Origin: Tropicibacter sp. R16_0
GTDB lineage: Bacteria > Pseudomonadota > Alphaproteobacteria > Rhodobacterales > Rhodobacteraceae
Direction of reading: 5' to 3'
Length of the DNA: 64,000 nt
Assembly (NCBI RefSeq): GCF_017743935.1
Contig: NZ_JAGHRE010000002.1
Span: forward strand, 248,001 to 312,000
Below are positions 16,635 through 25,306 of this stretch, piece by piece. The stretch's first letter is position 1. Every line of letters starts with the position of its first letter. The translations under genes and the position numbers were made by a program. The notes under the pieces were generated by a model. It had not been told where the DNA came from, did no database searches, and saw nothing but the letters and a program-made list of their open reading frames with translations.

Positions 16635-17969
16635 ATGGCACAGGCCATGAAAATCGCGATTGTCGACGACGAACAGGATATGCGCCAGTCCATCAGCCAG
16701 TGGCTGGCCCTGTCGGGCTATGACACCGAAACCTTCAGCAGTGCCGAAGAGGCGCTCAAGGTGCTGGGGCCTGAGTATCCTGGCATCGTGATTTCCGACA
16801 TCAAGATGCCAGGCATCGACGGGATGCAGTTCCTGAAAAAACTGATGGGGTCAGACAGCACCCTGCCTGTGATCATGATCACCGGACATGGCGATGTGCC
16901 GATGGCGGTCGAGGCGATGCGCGTTGGCGCGTTCGATTTCCTTGAAAAGCCGTTCAACCCCGACCGCATGTCCGAGCTGGCCAAGCGCGCGACCAACGCG
17001 CGGCGCCTGACCCTCGACAACCGGGCTCTGCGGCGCGAGCTGAGCGATGGCACCCAGTTGATGAACAAGCTAATTGGGGCCAGCCCGGTGATGGAGCGGT
17101 TGAAAGAGGATATTCTCGATCTGGGACAGGCGGACGGCCACGTGCTGATCGACGGCGAAACCGGAACCGGTAAGACGCTGGTAGCCCATGCATTGCATGC
17201 GGTTGGCAGCCGGGCAGGCAAAAAGTTCGTTCTGGTGTCCTGCGGCGCTTTGGAGGAAGAGGCCCTCGCCAAGCGCCTCTTTGGTCCGATGTTGCCCGAA
17301 GACACCCAACTGCCCGCCATCGAAGAGGCCCGTGGCGGCACGCTGGTACTGGAAGATATCGAAGCACTCAGTGACACCCTGCAGGCGCGGCTGCTCAACG
17401 TAATTAACGAGCAGGGCACGCCGGCCGAGACGCGCATCATCGCCATCTCGAACCTGCAAGAAGCGGGTCGCACCTGCGAAGATGCGCTGCGCCCGGATCT
17501 GTTCTATCGCCTGGCGGCGCTGCGGATCACCATGCCGCCGCTGCGTCAACGGGGCGAGGATATCCTGTCGCTCTTTACCCGCCTCAGCGAACAGTTTGCC
17601 GATGAGTACGGCTGTGAGGCGCCGCAGGTGTCGGCACAGGAAGCCGCACAGCTGTTGCAGGCGCCTTGGCCGGGCAATGTGCGTCAACTGATCAACATCG
17701 CCGAGCGCGCCGTGCTGCAAGCGCGGCGTGGATCGGGCACGATCGCGTCACTGCTGATGTCCGATCACGAAGAGATGCAGCCGGTGATGACGACCGAGGG
17801 CAAGCCGCTCAAGGAATATGTCGAGGCGTTCGAACGTATGCTCATCGACAACACAATGCGGCGCCACAAGGGCTCGATCGCCAGCGTAATGGAAGAGCTC
17901 TGCCTGCCGCGCCGGACGTTGAACGAAAAGATGGCCAAATACGGTCTGCAACGGTCCGACTACCTGTGA
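16635..17969 (+). CDS. dctD: Response regulator, DctD/NtrC family, lacking the GAFTGA motif
   Basis: A 444-residue NtrC-type regulator. The receiver domain has the phosphorylation site Asp55 (VISDIKMPG). The AAA+ domain has Walker A GETGTGKT (174-181), a weak Walker B (LVLEDIEAL instead of LFLDEIG), FYRL, and GNVRQL. The C-terminal Fis-type helix-turn-helix is SIASVMEELCLPRRTLNEKM. The loop where GAFTGA should be is missing: LFG is followed directly by PMLPEDTQLPAIEEARGGTL, about ten residues shorter than normal. GAFTGA contacts sigma-54, so this protein may work with sigma-70 polymerase, as R. capsulatus NtrC does. It sits 12 bases after dctB. Confidence 0.85.
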   Translation: MAQAMKIAIVDDEQDMRQSISQWLALSGYDTETFSSAEEALKVLGPEYPGIVISDIKMPGIDGMQFLKKLMGSDSTLPVIMITGHGDVPMAVEAMRVGAFDFLEKPFNPDRMSELAKRATNARRLTLDNRALRRELSDGTQLMNKLIGASPVMERLKEDILDLGQADGHVLIDGETGTGKTLVAHALHAVGSRAGKKFVLVSCGALEEEALAKRLFGPMLPEDTQLPAIEEARGGTLVLEDIEALSDTLQARLLNVINEQGTPAETRIIAISNLQEAGRTCEDALRPDLFYRLAALRITMPPLRQRGEDILSLFTRLSEQFADEYGCEAPQVSAQEAAQLLQAPWPGNVRQLINIAERAVLQARRGSGTIASLLMSDHEEMQPVMTTEGKPLKEYVEAFERMLIDNTMRRHKGSIASVMEELCLPRRTLNEKMAKYGLQRSDYL

Positions 17970-17980
17970 CTTCTGGGCGA

Positions 17981-17998
17981 GGGGGGCAGCCCCCCTTT
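17981..17998 (+). terminator. Terminator after dctD
   Basis: GGGGGG (17981-17986), loop CAG, CCCCCC (17990-17995), then TTT; 12 bases past the dctD stop. Very stable stem but short T tract. Confidence 0.55.
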
Positions 17999-18502
17999 GC
18001 CGCCTCCGGGGATGGTCACCTTGCGGTATTTTCAACAAAGAGAAGAGTGGTCCTTGTTCCGTTCGCGCCGCAGCGGCTTGAAGATGCATTGACCTATTGT
18101 CTTTTCCACAGGCTTGGTCTTATGGTGACCGGACGGGCGTTGCGAATGTCGCATTGTAAGTCCCCGACTTGAGATTCGCTGTTTGATCCTACCCGGCAAA
18201 CCCCGTGGCGATCGAACAGACCGATTGAGCCCTGCATAGGTTGCGACTTGTTCAGGGCAATGTAGTGCCTTCGCCCCACGTGGGGTGAAAGGAAATAATG
18301 GGCAGGCGATTGGGACAGACCCCGCCTGTCGGAGAAGAACCGCGATGACGCGCGCGCAAGTTTCGAGAGTTCGGGCAGGGGGCCAATTGGCCAGACCCTG
18401 CCGCGCGCCGTTCTCTATCGCCCCTACAAGACACCTCCCCAATCTCACCGGACCACCAGGACAGGTCAGGTGCGGGCGATTGCGGCGGTGCACCAAGGTA
18501 AC
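17999..18502 (+). promoter_or_regulatory. Long leader region upstream of rne, no gene seen
   Basis: About 500 bases with no convincing reading frame. It holds one copy of the dispersed element (18023-18047), a perfect palindrome CCCCACGTGGGG (18274-18285) extended by CG/TG, and a GACAG...CTGTC hairpin around 18325-18342. E. coli rne has a long 5' UTR through which RNase E autoregulates its own mRNA. A similar role is plausible here but the structures are not those of the E. coli element. Confidence 0.4.
18023..18047 (+). repeat. Dispersed intergenic element, copy 2
   Basis: GCGGTATTTTCAACAAAGAG followed by AAGAG, preceded by GCCTCCGGGG (18002-18011). This pairs the same two blocks (GCCTCCGG and the GTATTTT...AAGA tract) seen at 42019-42052. 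Confidence 0.45.
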
Positions 18503-21500
18503 ATGGCAAAGAAGATGCTTATCGATGCCACCCACGCCGAGGAAACTCGGGTTGTGGTGGTCGATGGAAACAAGGTCGAGGAGTTCGATTTTGAATCCGA
18601 AAACAAACGCCAGCTTGCTGGCAACATCTACCTCGCAAAGGTAACACGGGTCGAGCCGTCGTTGCAGGCGGCTTTTGTGGACTATGGCGGCAACCGCCAT
18701 GGATTCCTGGCCTTTTCTGAAATCCATCCTGACTACTATCAGATCCCGGTCGCCGACCGCGAAGCTCTGATGGAAGAAGAACGCGCCTATGCCGAGGCAA
18801 TGAAAGCGCGGGATGAAGAAGAAGAGACCAAGCCCAAGCGCAAGTCCCGCTCGCGGTCCAAATCCAAGGCGGCCAAGGTCACAACCGAAGATGCAGTCGA
18901 GACCAAAGAGGTCGAGACCGAGATCAGCGGCATGGAAACCATTGATCTGACCGACGAGTCGGATGAGGTTGACGTGATCGATCCGCATGAGGGCAGCTCG
19001 CCGATGGAGCGGGTGGCAGAAACCCCCGTCGAAGAACCCGAAGCCACAGAGGGTGAAGAGGCTGCTGCGCCTGCAGTCGAAGCTGCAGACAGTGCGGAAC
19101 AGCCTGTAGAAGCAGATCCTGCTACCGAAGACGCGCCCGCTGAAGAAGCAGCACCTGCTGAGGATGCTGAAGTCGCGGAAACCAACGAAACCCCGGCTGA
19201 GGCTGTTGAAGCACCAGCCGAGGAGGCAGAAGCCGCGCCCGCAGAAGACAGTTCGACCGATGCGCAGCCGGAAGAGGCGGCTGCTGCTGAAGCAGGTGAC
19301 GCCAAGGCAGAAGACGTCCAGGCAGATGCGGAAGATGACGCACAGGACAGCCAGGACGACGACGGCGAGGAAGAGACCGCCCGTAAAGCGGATGCGACCT
19401 CAAAAGATGACAGCATCGAATCCGTGGCCGACGAAGACGACAGCGAGGACATCCGTCCCCGTCGCAAGCCCCGTCCACGCCGTTACAAGATCCAGGAAGT
19501 CATCAAGGTCCGTCAGGTCCTTTTGGTACAGGTTGTCAAGGAAGAGCGCGGCAACAAGGGCGCGGCGCTGACCACGTATCTGTCGCTGGCAGGTCGCTAT
19601 TGCGTCCTGATGCCCAACACCGCCCGTGGCGGTGGCATCAGCCGCAAGATCACCAATGCCGCCGACCGCAAGAAGCTGAAGGAAATTGCCGCCGAGATCG
19701 ACGTGCCGACCGGTGCAGGCCTGATCGTGCGCACCGCTGGTGCCAAACGCACCAAAGCCGAGATCAAGCGCGACTATGAATACCTGCAACGTCTGTGGGA
19801 GCAGATCCGCGAACTGACGCTCAAGTCGATCGCGCCTGCGAAAATCTATGAAGAAGGCGACCTGATCAAACGCTCGATCCGCGATCTCTATAACCGCGAG
19901 ATCGACGAGGTCTTTGTCGAGGGCGAGCGCGGCTACCGCATCGCCAAGGACTTCATGAAGATGATCATGCCGTCGCACGCCAAAAACGTGAAACGGTATG
20001 AGGACGCGCTGCCTCTGTTTGCGCGCTATCAGGTGGAAAGCTACCTTGCGGGCATGTTCAACCCGACCGTGCAGCTGAAATCGGGTGGCTACATCGTCAT
20101 CGGCGTGACCGAAGCCTTGGTCGCCATCGACGTCAACTCTGGCCGGGCCACCAAGGAAGGCTCGATCGAGGAGACCGCGCTCAAGACCAACCTTGAGGCC
20201 GCTGAGGAAGTGGCCCGCCAGCTGCGTCTGCGCGACCTCGCCGGCCTGATCGTCATCGACTTCATCGACATGGACGAGCGCAAGAACAATGCCGCCGTCG
20301 AAAAGCGGATGAAGGACAAGCTCAAAACCGACCGCGCGCGTATCCAGGTGGGCCGCATCTCGGGCTTTGGCCTGATGGAGATGAGCCGCCAGCGTCTGCG
20401 CCCCGGCATGATCGAGGCCACGACGCAGCCGTGCCCGCATTGCCACGGCACAGGCCTGATCCGCTCGGATGACAACATGGCGTTGTCGATCCTGCGCCAG
20501 ATCGAAGAGGAAGGCACACGCCGTCGCTCGCGCGAGGTTCTGGTGCGTTGCCCGGTTGGTATCGCGAATTTCCTGATGAACCAGAAACGCGAGCACATCG
20601 CCCAAATCGAAGCGCGCTATGGACTGTCCGTGCGTATCGAAGGGGACGTGCATCTGGTGAGCCCCGATTTCTCGATCGAGAAGTTCAAGACCGCGACCCG
20701 CGTTGTGCCCGAGGCCAACGCGCCGGTGGTTTCTGTCGATACCTCGCTGATGGATCAGATCGACGCGGACGAGGCGGATGAGGCCGAAACAGAGGCCGAA
20801 ACTGCGGAAACCGCGGAAACGGATGATGCCAACAAGCCAAAGCGCAAGCGCCGTCGTCGCCGTCGTCGGCGTGGTGGCAACGGTGGGGATCAGGCGCAGC
20901 AGCAGGCGGATGGTGACGGCACCGAAGAGGGTGCGGCCAAACCGGAAGGTGACGCATCAGACGAAGCTGAAACCGCGCCTGAAGGCGAGCAAGCGGCTGA
21001 CGAGACCGCAGCAGCAGAAGCTGAAGCAACCGAAGAGGCCCCGAAGCCCAAACGCCGCCGCCGGACGCGCAAGAAAGCCGACGATACTGCGGACGAGGTA
21101 AAGACTGCCGAAGAGGGCGATGCCGGGTCGGTCGAAGGTGACGCCAAGGCAGAGGGCGAAGAAGAGCCCAAGACCGAGGCCAAGCCCAAACGTCGCCGCA
21201 CGCGCAAGAAAGCCGAGCCCGAGGCTGTCGTATCAGAGCCTGCAGCAGAAACTCCGGCTGAGGAAGCACCTGCGGACGCCGCGGATGAACCCGTTGCAGC
21301 GAGTGAAGAACCCGAGGGGGCGCCTGTTGAGGCTGCAGAGGTGACCAACGACGCCCCTGTGACCGAAGAGGCGACCGAGGATGCGCCTGCGGAAGTGGCC
21401 GCTGAAGAACAACCGGCCGAAACGCCGGTGGTCGAAGAACCGGCTGTGGCAGAGGTGGCACCAGAACCCGAAGCCCAGGTGGAAGAGCCTGCTGCGGACG

Positions 21501-21637
21501 TGGCGCCTGAAGCTCCGGCAGAGGAGCCGCAACCCGAACCGGTTCTGGAAACCGTGGCCGAGGAACCCGCTCCAGCGCCTGAGGCCGCCGAGCCGCCAAA
21601 GCCCAAAAAACGCGGCTGGTGGTCGCTGGGAAGCTAA
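18503..21637 (+). CDS. rne: Ribonuclease E/G with large acidic inserts
   Basis: Endoribonuclease of the degradosome and of rRNA/tRNA processing, 1044 residues from ATG 18503. Residues 1-90 and about 325-400 form the RNase H-like/S1 region, interrupted by an insert (about 95-325) rich in Glu, Ala, Pro and Asp, with basic ends (KPKRKSRSRSKSK, RPRRKPRPRR). The catalytic part shows VAIDVNSGRATK (about 541) and VIDFIDMDERKN (about 585, the Mg-binding aspartates). CPHCHGTG (about 643) is the Zn-link for tetramerisation. From about residue 750 the protein is disordered, with arginine blocks (KRKRRRRRRRRGG and repeated KPKRRRTRKKA) between acidic repeats, a likely RNA/partner-binding scaffold. A conserved GWWSLGS closes it. 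Confidence 0.93.
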   Translation: MAKKMLIDATHAEETRVVVVDGNKVEEFDFESENKRQLAGNIYLAKVTRVEPSLQAAFVDYGGNRHGFLAFSEIHPDYYQIPVADREALMEEERAYAEAMKARDEEEETKPKRKSRSRSKSKAAKVTTEDAVETKEVETEISGMETIDLTDESDEVDVIDPHEGSSPMERVAETPVEEPEATEGEEAAAPAVEAADSAEQPVEADPATEDAPAEEAAPAEDAEVAETNETPAEAVEAPAEEAEAAPAEDSSTDAQPEEAAAAEAGDAKAEDVQADAEDDAQDSQDDDGEEETARKADATSKDDSIESVADEDDSEDIRPRRKPRPRRYKIQEVIKVRQVLLVQVVKEERGNKGAALTTYLSLAGRYCVLMPNTARGGGISRKITNAADRKKLKEIAAEIDVPTGAGLIVRTAGAKRTKAEIKRDYEYLQRLWEQIRELTLKSIAPAKIYEEGDLIKRSIRDLYNREIDEVFVEGERGYRIAKDFMKMIMPSHAKNVKRYEDALPLFARYQVESYLAGMFNPTVQLKSGGYIVIGVTEALVAIDVNSGRATKEGSIEETALKTNLEAAEEVARQLRLRDLAGLIVIDFIDMDERKNNAAVEKRMKDKLKTDRARIQVGRISGFGLMEMSRQRLRPGMIEATTQPCPHCHGTGLIRSDDNMALSILRQIEEEGTRRRSREVLVRCPVGIANFLMNQKREHIAQIEARYGLSVRIEGDVHLVSPDFSIEKFKTATRVVPEANAPVVSVDTSLMDQIDADEADEAETEAETAETAETDDANKPKRKRRRRRRRRGGNGGDQAQQQADGDGTEEGAAKPEGDASDEAETAPEGEQAADETAAAEAEATEEAPKPKRRRRTRKKADDTADEVKTAEEGDAGSVEGDAKAEGEEEPKTEAKPKRRRTRKKAEPEAVVSEPAAETPAEEAPADAADEPVAASEEPEGAPVEAAEVTNDAPVTEEATEDAPAEVAAEEQPAETPVVEEPAVAEVAPEPEAQVEEPAADVAPEAPAEEPQPEPVLETVAEEPAPAPEAAEPPKPKKRGWWSLGS

Positions 21638-21677
21638 AAGGCAAGAGCGTTCGTTCGATCCTCTAAAGCACAAGAGA

Positions 21678-21710
21678 AAGCTCCCGAAGTCATCTTCGGG
21701 AGCTTTTTTT
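21678..21710 (+). terminator. Intrinsic terminator after rne
   Basis: A perfect 12-bp stem AAGCTCCCGAAG (21678-21689) with CTTCGGGAGCTT (21694-21705), loop TCAT, followed by a run of T to 21710. Confidence 0.9.
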
Positions 21711-21839
21711 GCTCTTTCTTTAGATAGTGTCTGCTCGTCTCAAGCTGCCGTTCCGTTTTGAGCAAGATCAAAGCGAGCACTGGCATTTTCTGCACCATTA
21801 TGCCGCACGCTGATGGTATCAATGGAGGAGGTTCAGCAA

Positions 21840-22343
21840 ATGCCAGAAGACAAGCAGACACCGCAACTGATCCTTGGGGCCCATCCCTTGGCCGATAATT
21901 TTCGGCGCGAGATGGATTCCATGATGTCACGTTTCTTTGGAGGCGCTTCACCATTCATGCCGCTGGAGACAGCTGCGCAGCGGACGGGGTTTCCCTCGCT
22001 TGATATGACCGGAGCAATTTCTCCGGCCATCGACATCAATGAAACAGAAGATGCGATCGAATTGTCAGCCGAGTTGCCTGGTCTGTCCGAGGATGACGTC
22101 GAACTCGAACTTCGAGATGGAAGACTGACAATCCGCGGTCAAAAGAATATTATGCACGACGAAAAGGGCGAGCGGCGCATAAGCGAGCGGAGCTATGGCA
22201 GTTTTGCACGAACGATGACTTTGCCTGACACGGTAGACATCGATAATATTACCGCCGAGTTTGACAAAGGCGTTTTGCATGTCACGATGCCGAAAACCGG
22301 GCCAAAAGAACCAAGCCGGAAAATCAAGGTGTCTTCAAAATAG
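21840..22343 (+). CDS. Small heat shock protein, Hsp20 family
   Basis: ATP-independent chaperone that holds unfolding proteins. A 167-residue protein: a variable N-terminus with a Met/Phe-rich segment (DSMMSRFFGG), then the alpha-crystallin domain. That domain is DINETEDAIELSAELPGLSE through RISERSYGSFARTMTLP, ending with GVLHVTMPK and the C-terminal I-K-V type tail. I chose ATG 21840 because a near-perfect GGAGGAGG precedes it by 7 bases; ATG 21813 lies before that site. The gene is more A+T-rich than its neighbours, as is the following hydrolase gene. Confidence 0.9.
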   Translation: MPEDKQTPQLILGAHPLADNFRREMDSMMSRFFGGASPFMPLETAAQRTGFPSLDMTGAISPAIDINETEDAIELSAELPGLSEDDVELELRDGRLTIRGQKNIMHDEKGERRISERSYGSFARTMTLPDTVDIDNITAEFDKGVLHVTMPKTGPKEPSRKIKVSSK

Positions 22344-22588
22344 CCACCCAGCCAGTCTTGGGCAGCTTCAAGCGCGAAGTTGGAGTTCGTGAACACTTAG
22401 AACGAAGCATGGCTGGGGGCAGCACCCGTGGCCATGCCGTCTGGGATAGTCCTCTCCGGTCTTGATGCAGTCGTTGGCTGCGAACTGCCCGGAGAACCAC
22501 CATGCGGGACAAGGCAGACCGTCGCATTCGCATAATTTGGTGGTTTCGGTTTCCAGGTAGAATTTCGAAGGAAATGGGGAAGGGAACG

Positions 22589-23872
22589 ATGAAAACACTA
22601 TGCTATTTCTGTGCCTTAGCATTTGCCAGTGCGGCGTTTGCGCAAGACAACACTGTCGAAGGACGGCCAATGACTGCGGCCGAGATGGGGATCATGCAAG
22701 GGACTCCTCCTACCCGAACAATCGACATTTCTGCTTGGGACAAAGGCCCGGACAATCGTTGGGCGTTTCAGCACATCAGCGAGTTTCTGCACGTTGCAAA
22801 TATCAGCCGTGGTTCAGGACCGGCCGCGCCTTTCAACCTCGCGCCTCAAGACCTCTCAGGGCTTCAGTTTGACGGGTTGGACGGTCAACCGATGACGGTC
22901 GCGGACATGCTGGTCCGGACGTACACCGATGGCCTCATCGTTCTGCATAACGGCGATATCGTCTTTGAAAAGTACTTCAATGGAATGACTCCGGACACGA
23001 GGCACCTTTTGATGTCCGTGTCGAAGTCCGTTACTGGCACTCTGGCCGGGATACTCGTGAATGAAGGACGACTGAACCCGACGGCGATGGTCACGGACTA
23101 TATCCCGGAGATGGATGGCGCTCCGGGTTTTGGTGAGGCGACGGTTCGGCAAGTTCTTGATATGACAACCTCTATCGTCTTCAGCGAGGACTACGCCGAC
23201 CCTGAAGCAGAAGTTGTCGCACACGAGGCCTCAACAGCTTGGCGCGGTAAAAACGCACCCATGGCCGAGGAAGGGGTCTATGCCTTTGCCACTACCATTG
23301 AAAAAGACACGTCGCGACCACACGGTCAGCAGTTTCAATATGCATCGATCAACACTGACGTTCTTGGCTGGTTAATCGAAAGAGCTTCGGGACAGCGGTT
23401 TGCAGACTACATGAGCGCCGCAATCTGGTCGCATCTCGGAGCTGACCACGATGGCCAAATCACGGTCGACTACAAGGGCGCCGCCGCCGCGAACGGCGGA
23501 TTCGTTCTGACCTTGCGCGACCTGGCCAGATTCTCGCAAATGGTCTTGGACGATGGCTTCTACAATGATCGACAGATTATACCGTCTGGGTGGATCGACG
23601 ATATCCGCTTTAACGGGGACAACGCGGCTTGGCAGCCGACATTCTACTCTAAGATTTGGCCCGAAGGCTTCTACCGAAATCAGTGGTATGTGACCAAGGA
23701 CGACCACGGTTCGTTCTTCGCGGTCGGCGTCAACGGTCAGCACATTTGGATTAACCCCACGACCCGGACGGCAATCGTTAAGTTCTCATCGCTTCCGGTG
23801 AGCGCAGACAAGGAGAATATCGCGTTGGGCTGGGCTGCAATGGACGCGATCTCACGTTCATTTGAGGAGTAG
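22589..23872 (+). CDS. Secreted serine hydrolase, beta-lactamase fold (6-aminohexanoate-dimer hydrolase-like)
   Basis: A 427-residue class C beta-lactamase-fold hydrolase. The signal peptide MKTLCYFCALAFASAAFAQ points to export. The nucleophile is Ser143 in MSVSKSVTG (SXXK motif), with a Tyr in FQYASINTD as the likely second motif and a late HIWINP segment. The overall order resembles NylB-type esterase/amidases rather than true beta-lactamases, so the substrate is unknown. ATG 22589 has GGGGAAGGGAA upstream; the longer form from 22502 is unlikely, since it would hide the signal peptide. A GTCGGG-CAA-CCCGAC hairpin (23872-23886) spans its stop. Lower G+C and lack of functional link to neighbours hint at acquisition. 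Confidence 0.78.
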   Translation: MKTLCYFCALAFASAAFAQDNTVEGRPMTAAEMGIMQGTPPTRTIDISAWDKGPDNRWAFQHISEFLHVANISRGSGPAAPFNLAPQDLSGLQFDGLDGQPMTVADMLVRTYTDGLIVLHNGDIVFEKYFNGMTPDTRHLLMSVSKSVTGTLAGILVNEGRLNPTAMVTDYIPEMDGAPGFGEATVRQVLDMTTSIVFSEDYADPEAEVVAHEASTAWRGKNAPMAEEGVYAFATTIEKDTSRPHGQQFQYASINTDVLGWLIERASGQRFADYMSAAIWSHLGADHDGQITVDYKGAAAANGGFVLTLRDLARFSQMVLDDGFYNDRQIIPSGWIDDIRFNGDNAAWQPTFYSKIWPEGFYRNQWYVTKDDHGSFFAVGVNGQHIWINPTTRTAIVKFSSLPVSADKENIALGWAAMDAISRSFEE

Positions 23873-24036
23873 TCGGGCAACCCGACCATTCCCCTTATGA
23901 AGACACACAAGCAAATGCACTTTGATCGTCCGTTCCGGGTTCTAAGCGGATGTTTGTGTCAGCGGGGGGGCACCTCGCTTACGTCTCTTCTTGCCTTGTC
24001 CGAATGAAAGCGAACCGTGGGCCAAGCAGATTGTCT

Positions 24037-24267
24037 CTACCGTCGTTCGATCACATAGACCTGATGGCCACCTGTTTCTGATTGTGACACCAACCGGTGA
24101 CCGCTTTCATTGCAGAAATGCGGCACGTCGATCACTGCGGCGGGATCGTCAGCCAACAGGCGCAATTGCGTGCCAGGGGCCATGGATTTGAGCCGTTTGC
24201 GGGCCTTGAGGACGGGCAGGGGGCACAACAGCCCCAGGGCATCCAGCGTATCGGGTTCATCAGTCAT
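24037..24267 (-). CDS. tusA: TusA-family sulfurtransferase
   Basis: A 76-residue sulfur carrier. LGLLCPLPVLKARKRL contains the CPxP motif whose cysteine carries persulfide, and DPAAVIDVPHFCNESGH is the second conserved stretch. Candidate roles are tRNA thiouridine synthesis, molybdenum-cofactor sulfuration or sulfur trafficking. The true start is ATG 24267; the frame continues upstream but that part is antisense to ccdA. It is divergent from ccdA, with a perfect palindrome between them. Confidence 0.88.
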   Translation of the reverse strand: MTDEPDTLDALGLLCPLPVLKARKRLKSMAPGTQLRLLADDPAAVIDVPHFCNESGHRLVSQSETGGHQVYVIERR

Positions 24268-24300
24268 GCCCTTGAGATATTCCGCTTGATCACGGCTGTC

Positions 24301-24323
24301 CACATCCTCACCACGAGGATGTG
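24301..24323. promoter_or_regulatory. Perfect palindrome between divergent tusA and ccdA
   Basis: CACATCCTC (24301-24309), spacer ACCAC, GAGGATGTG (24315-24323): a 9-bp perfect inverted repeat, 34 bases before tusA and 50 before ccdA. Geometry suggests a dimeric regulator site controlling one or both genes; the regulator is unknown. Confidence 0.45.
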
Positions 24324-24372
24324 ACCGGATGGCCTCGTGACGACAGCCCATTGATGGCTTAAGTGCTGAGGC

Positions 24373-25125
24373 ATGTTCGGAATTGAGATCATAGACGCGG
24401 GCCTGATTCCCGCCATGATGGTGGCCCTGCTTGGTGGCGTCATCAGCTTTCTGTCGCCCTGCGTGCTGCCCATTGTGCCGCCTTATCTGGCCTATATGAG
24501 CGGCGTGACGATCAACGAAATGCAGGACGAAGCCCGCGCGCGGCGCAAGGCGACCATTGCGGCGCTGTTTTTTGTGCTGGGCCTGTCGACGGTCTTTTTG
24601 CTGCTGGGGTTCACGGCGTCGGCCTTTGGGGCATTTGTGCTGCAAAACCAGGAGCTGTTCACCAAGATCTCGGGCGGTGTGGTCATCCTGTTCGGTCTGC
24701 ATTTCCTTGGCATCTTCCGCATTTCGATCCTGGACCGCGAGGCGCGGATGGAAACCGGTGATGCGGGCGGGTCGAGTTTCGGAGCCTATGTTCTGGGGCT
24801 GGCCTTTGCCTTTGGCTGGACACCTTGCATCGGGCCGCAGTTGGGCGCGATCCTGTCTTTGGCCGCGTCCGAGGCCTCGGTGGCGCGGGGTACGCTGTTG
24901 CTGGGTGTCTATGCCGCAGGTCTTGGCATTCCCTTCCTGCTCGCAGCGATGTTCCTGAACCGCTCGATGCGGGTGATGAACAAGATCAAGCCGCACATGG
25001 GCACCATCGAAAAGGTGATGGGTGGCTTGTTGTTGCTGGTTGGTGTGATGCTGGTCACCGGCGCGTTCACCCAGTTCAGCTGGTGGCTGTTGGAAACCTT
25101 CCCCGGGTTGGCTCTGCTGGGCTAA
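24373..25125 (+). CDS. ccdA: CcdA-family thiol-disulfide membrane transporter
   Basis: A 250-residue, six-helix membrane protein that carries reducing equivalents from cytoplasmic thioredoxin to the periplasm, for cytochrome c maturation and other thiol proteins. Both CcdA cysteine motifs are present: SPCVLPIVPPYLAYM near residue 37 and GWTPCIGPQLGAILSL near residue 155. ccm genes lie 17 kb away. Divergent from tusA. Confidence 0.92.
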   Translation: MFGIEIIDAGLIPAMMVALLGGVISFLSPCVLPIVPPYLAYMSGVTINEMQDEARARRKATIAALFFVLGLSTVFLLLGFTASAFGAFVLQNQELFTKISGGVVILFGLHFLGIFRISILDREARMETGDAGGSSFGAYVLGLAFAFGWTPCIGPQLGAILSLAASEASVARGTLLLGVYAAGLGIPFLLAAMFLNRSMRVMNKIKPHMGTIEKVMGGLLLLVGVMLVTGAFTQFSWWLLETFPGLALLG

Positions 25126-25306
25126 TTGTTAGGTCCGACGAGGCAAGCACTCCCGCCCGTCGTCAATTTTCCCTGACGGAAAAATCTCCTCCCGTTGGGC
25201 GGAGCCTCGCTTCGCTCGGCAGTTGGCGCTTGGGGCCGGTCAAAGCCTGCAAATTGCTATAGTCTTGCCGCATTGATGGGGTATGGTCACGCCAAGAGGC
25301 CAGAGC

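Noticed and set aside
22344-22588. Transposase fragment in the Hsp20-hydrolase gap
   Set aside because: Short frames on both strands, but no catalytic motif, terminal inverted repeats or target duplication could be seen.
24268-24996. Long N-terminal extension of the TusA frame
   Set aside because: It is antisense to ccdA; TusA proteins are about 76-80 residues and begin at the ATG at 24267.
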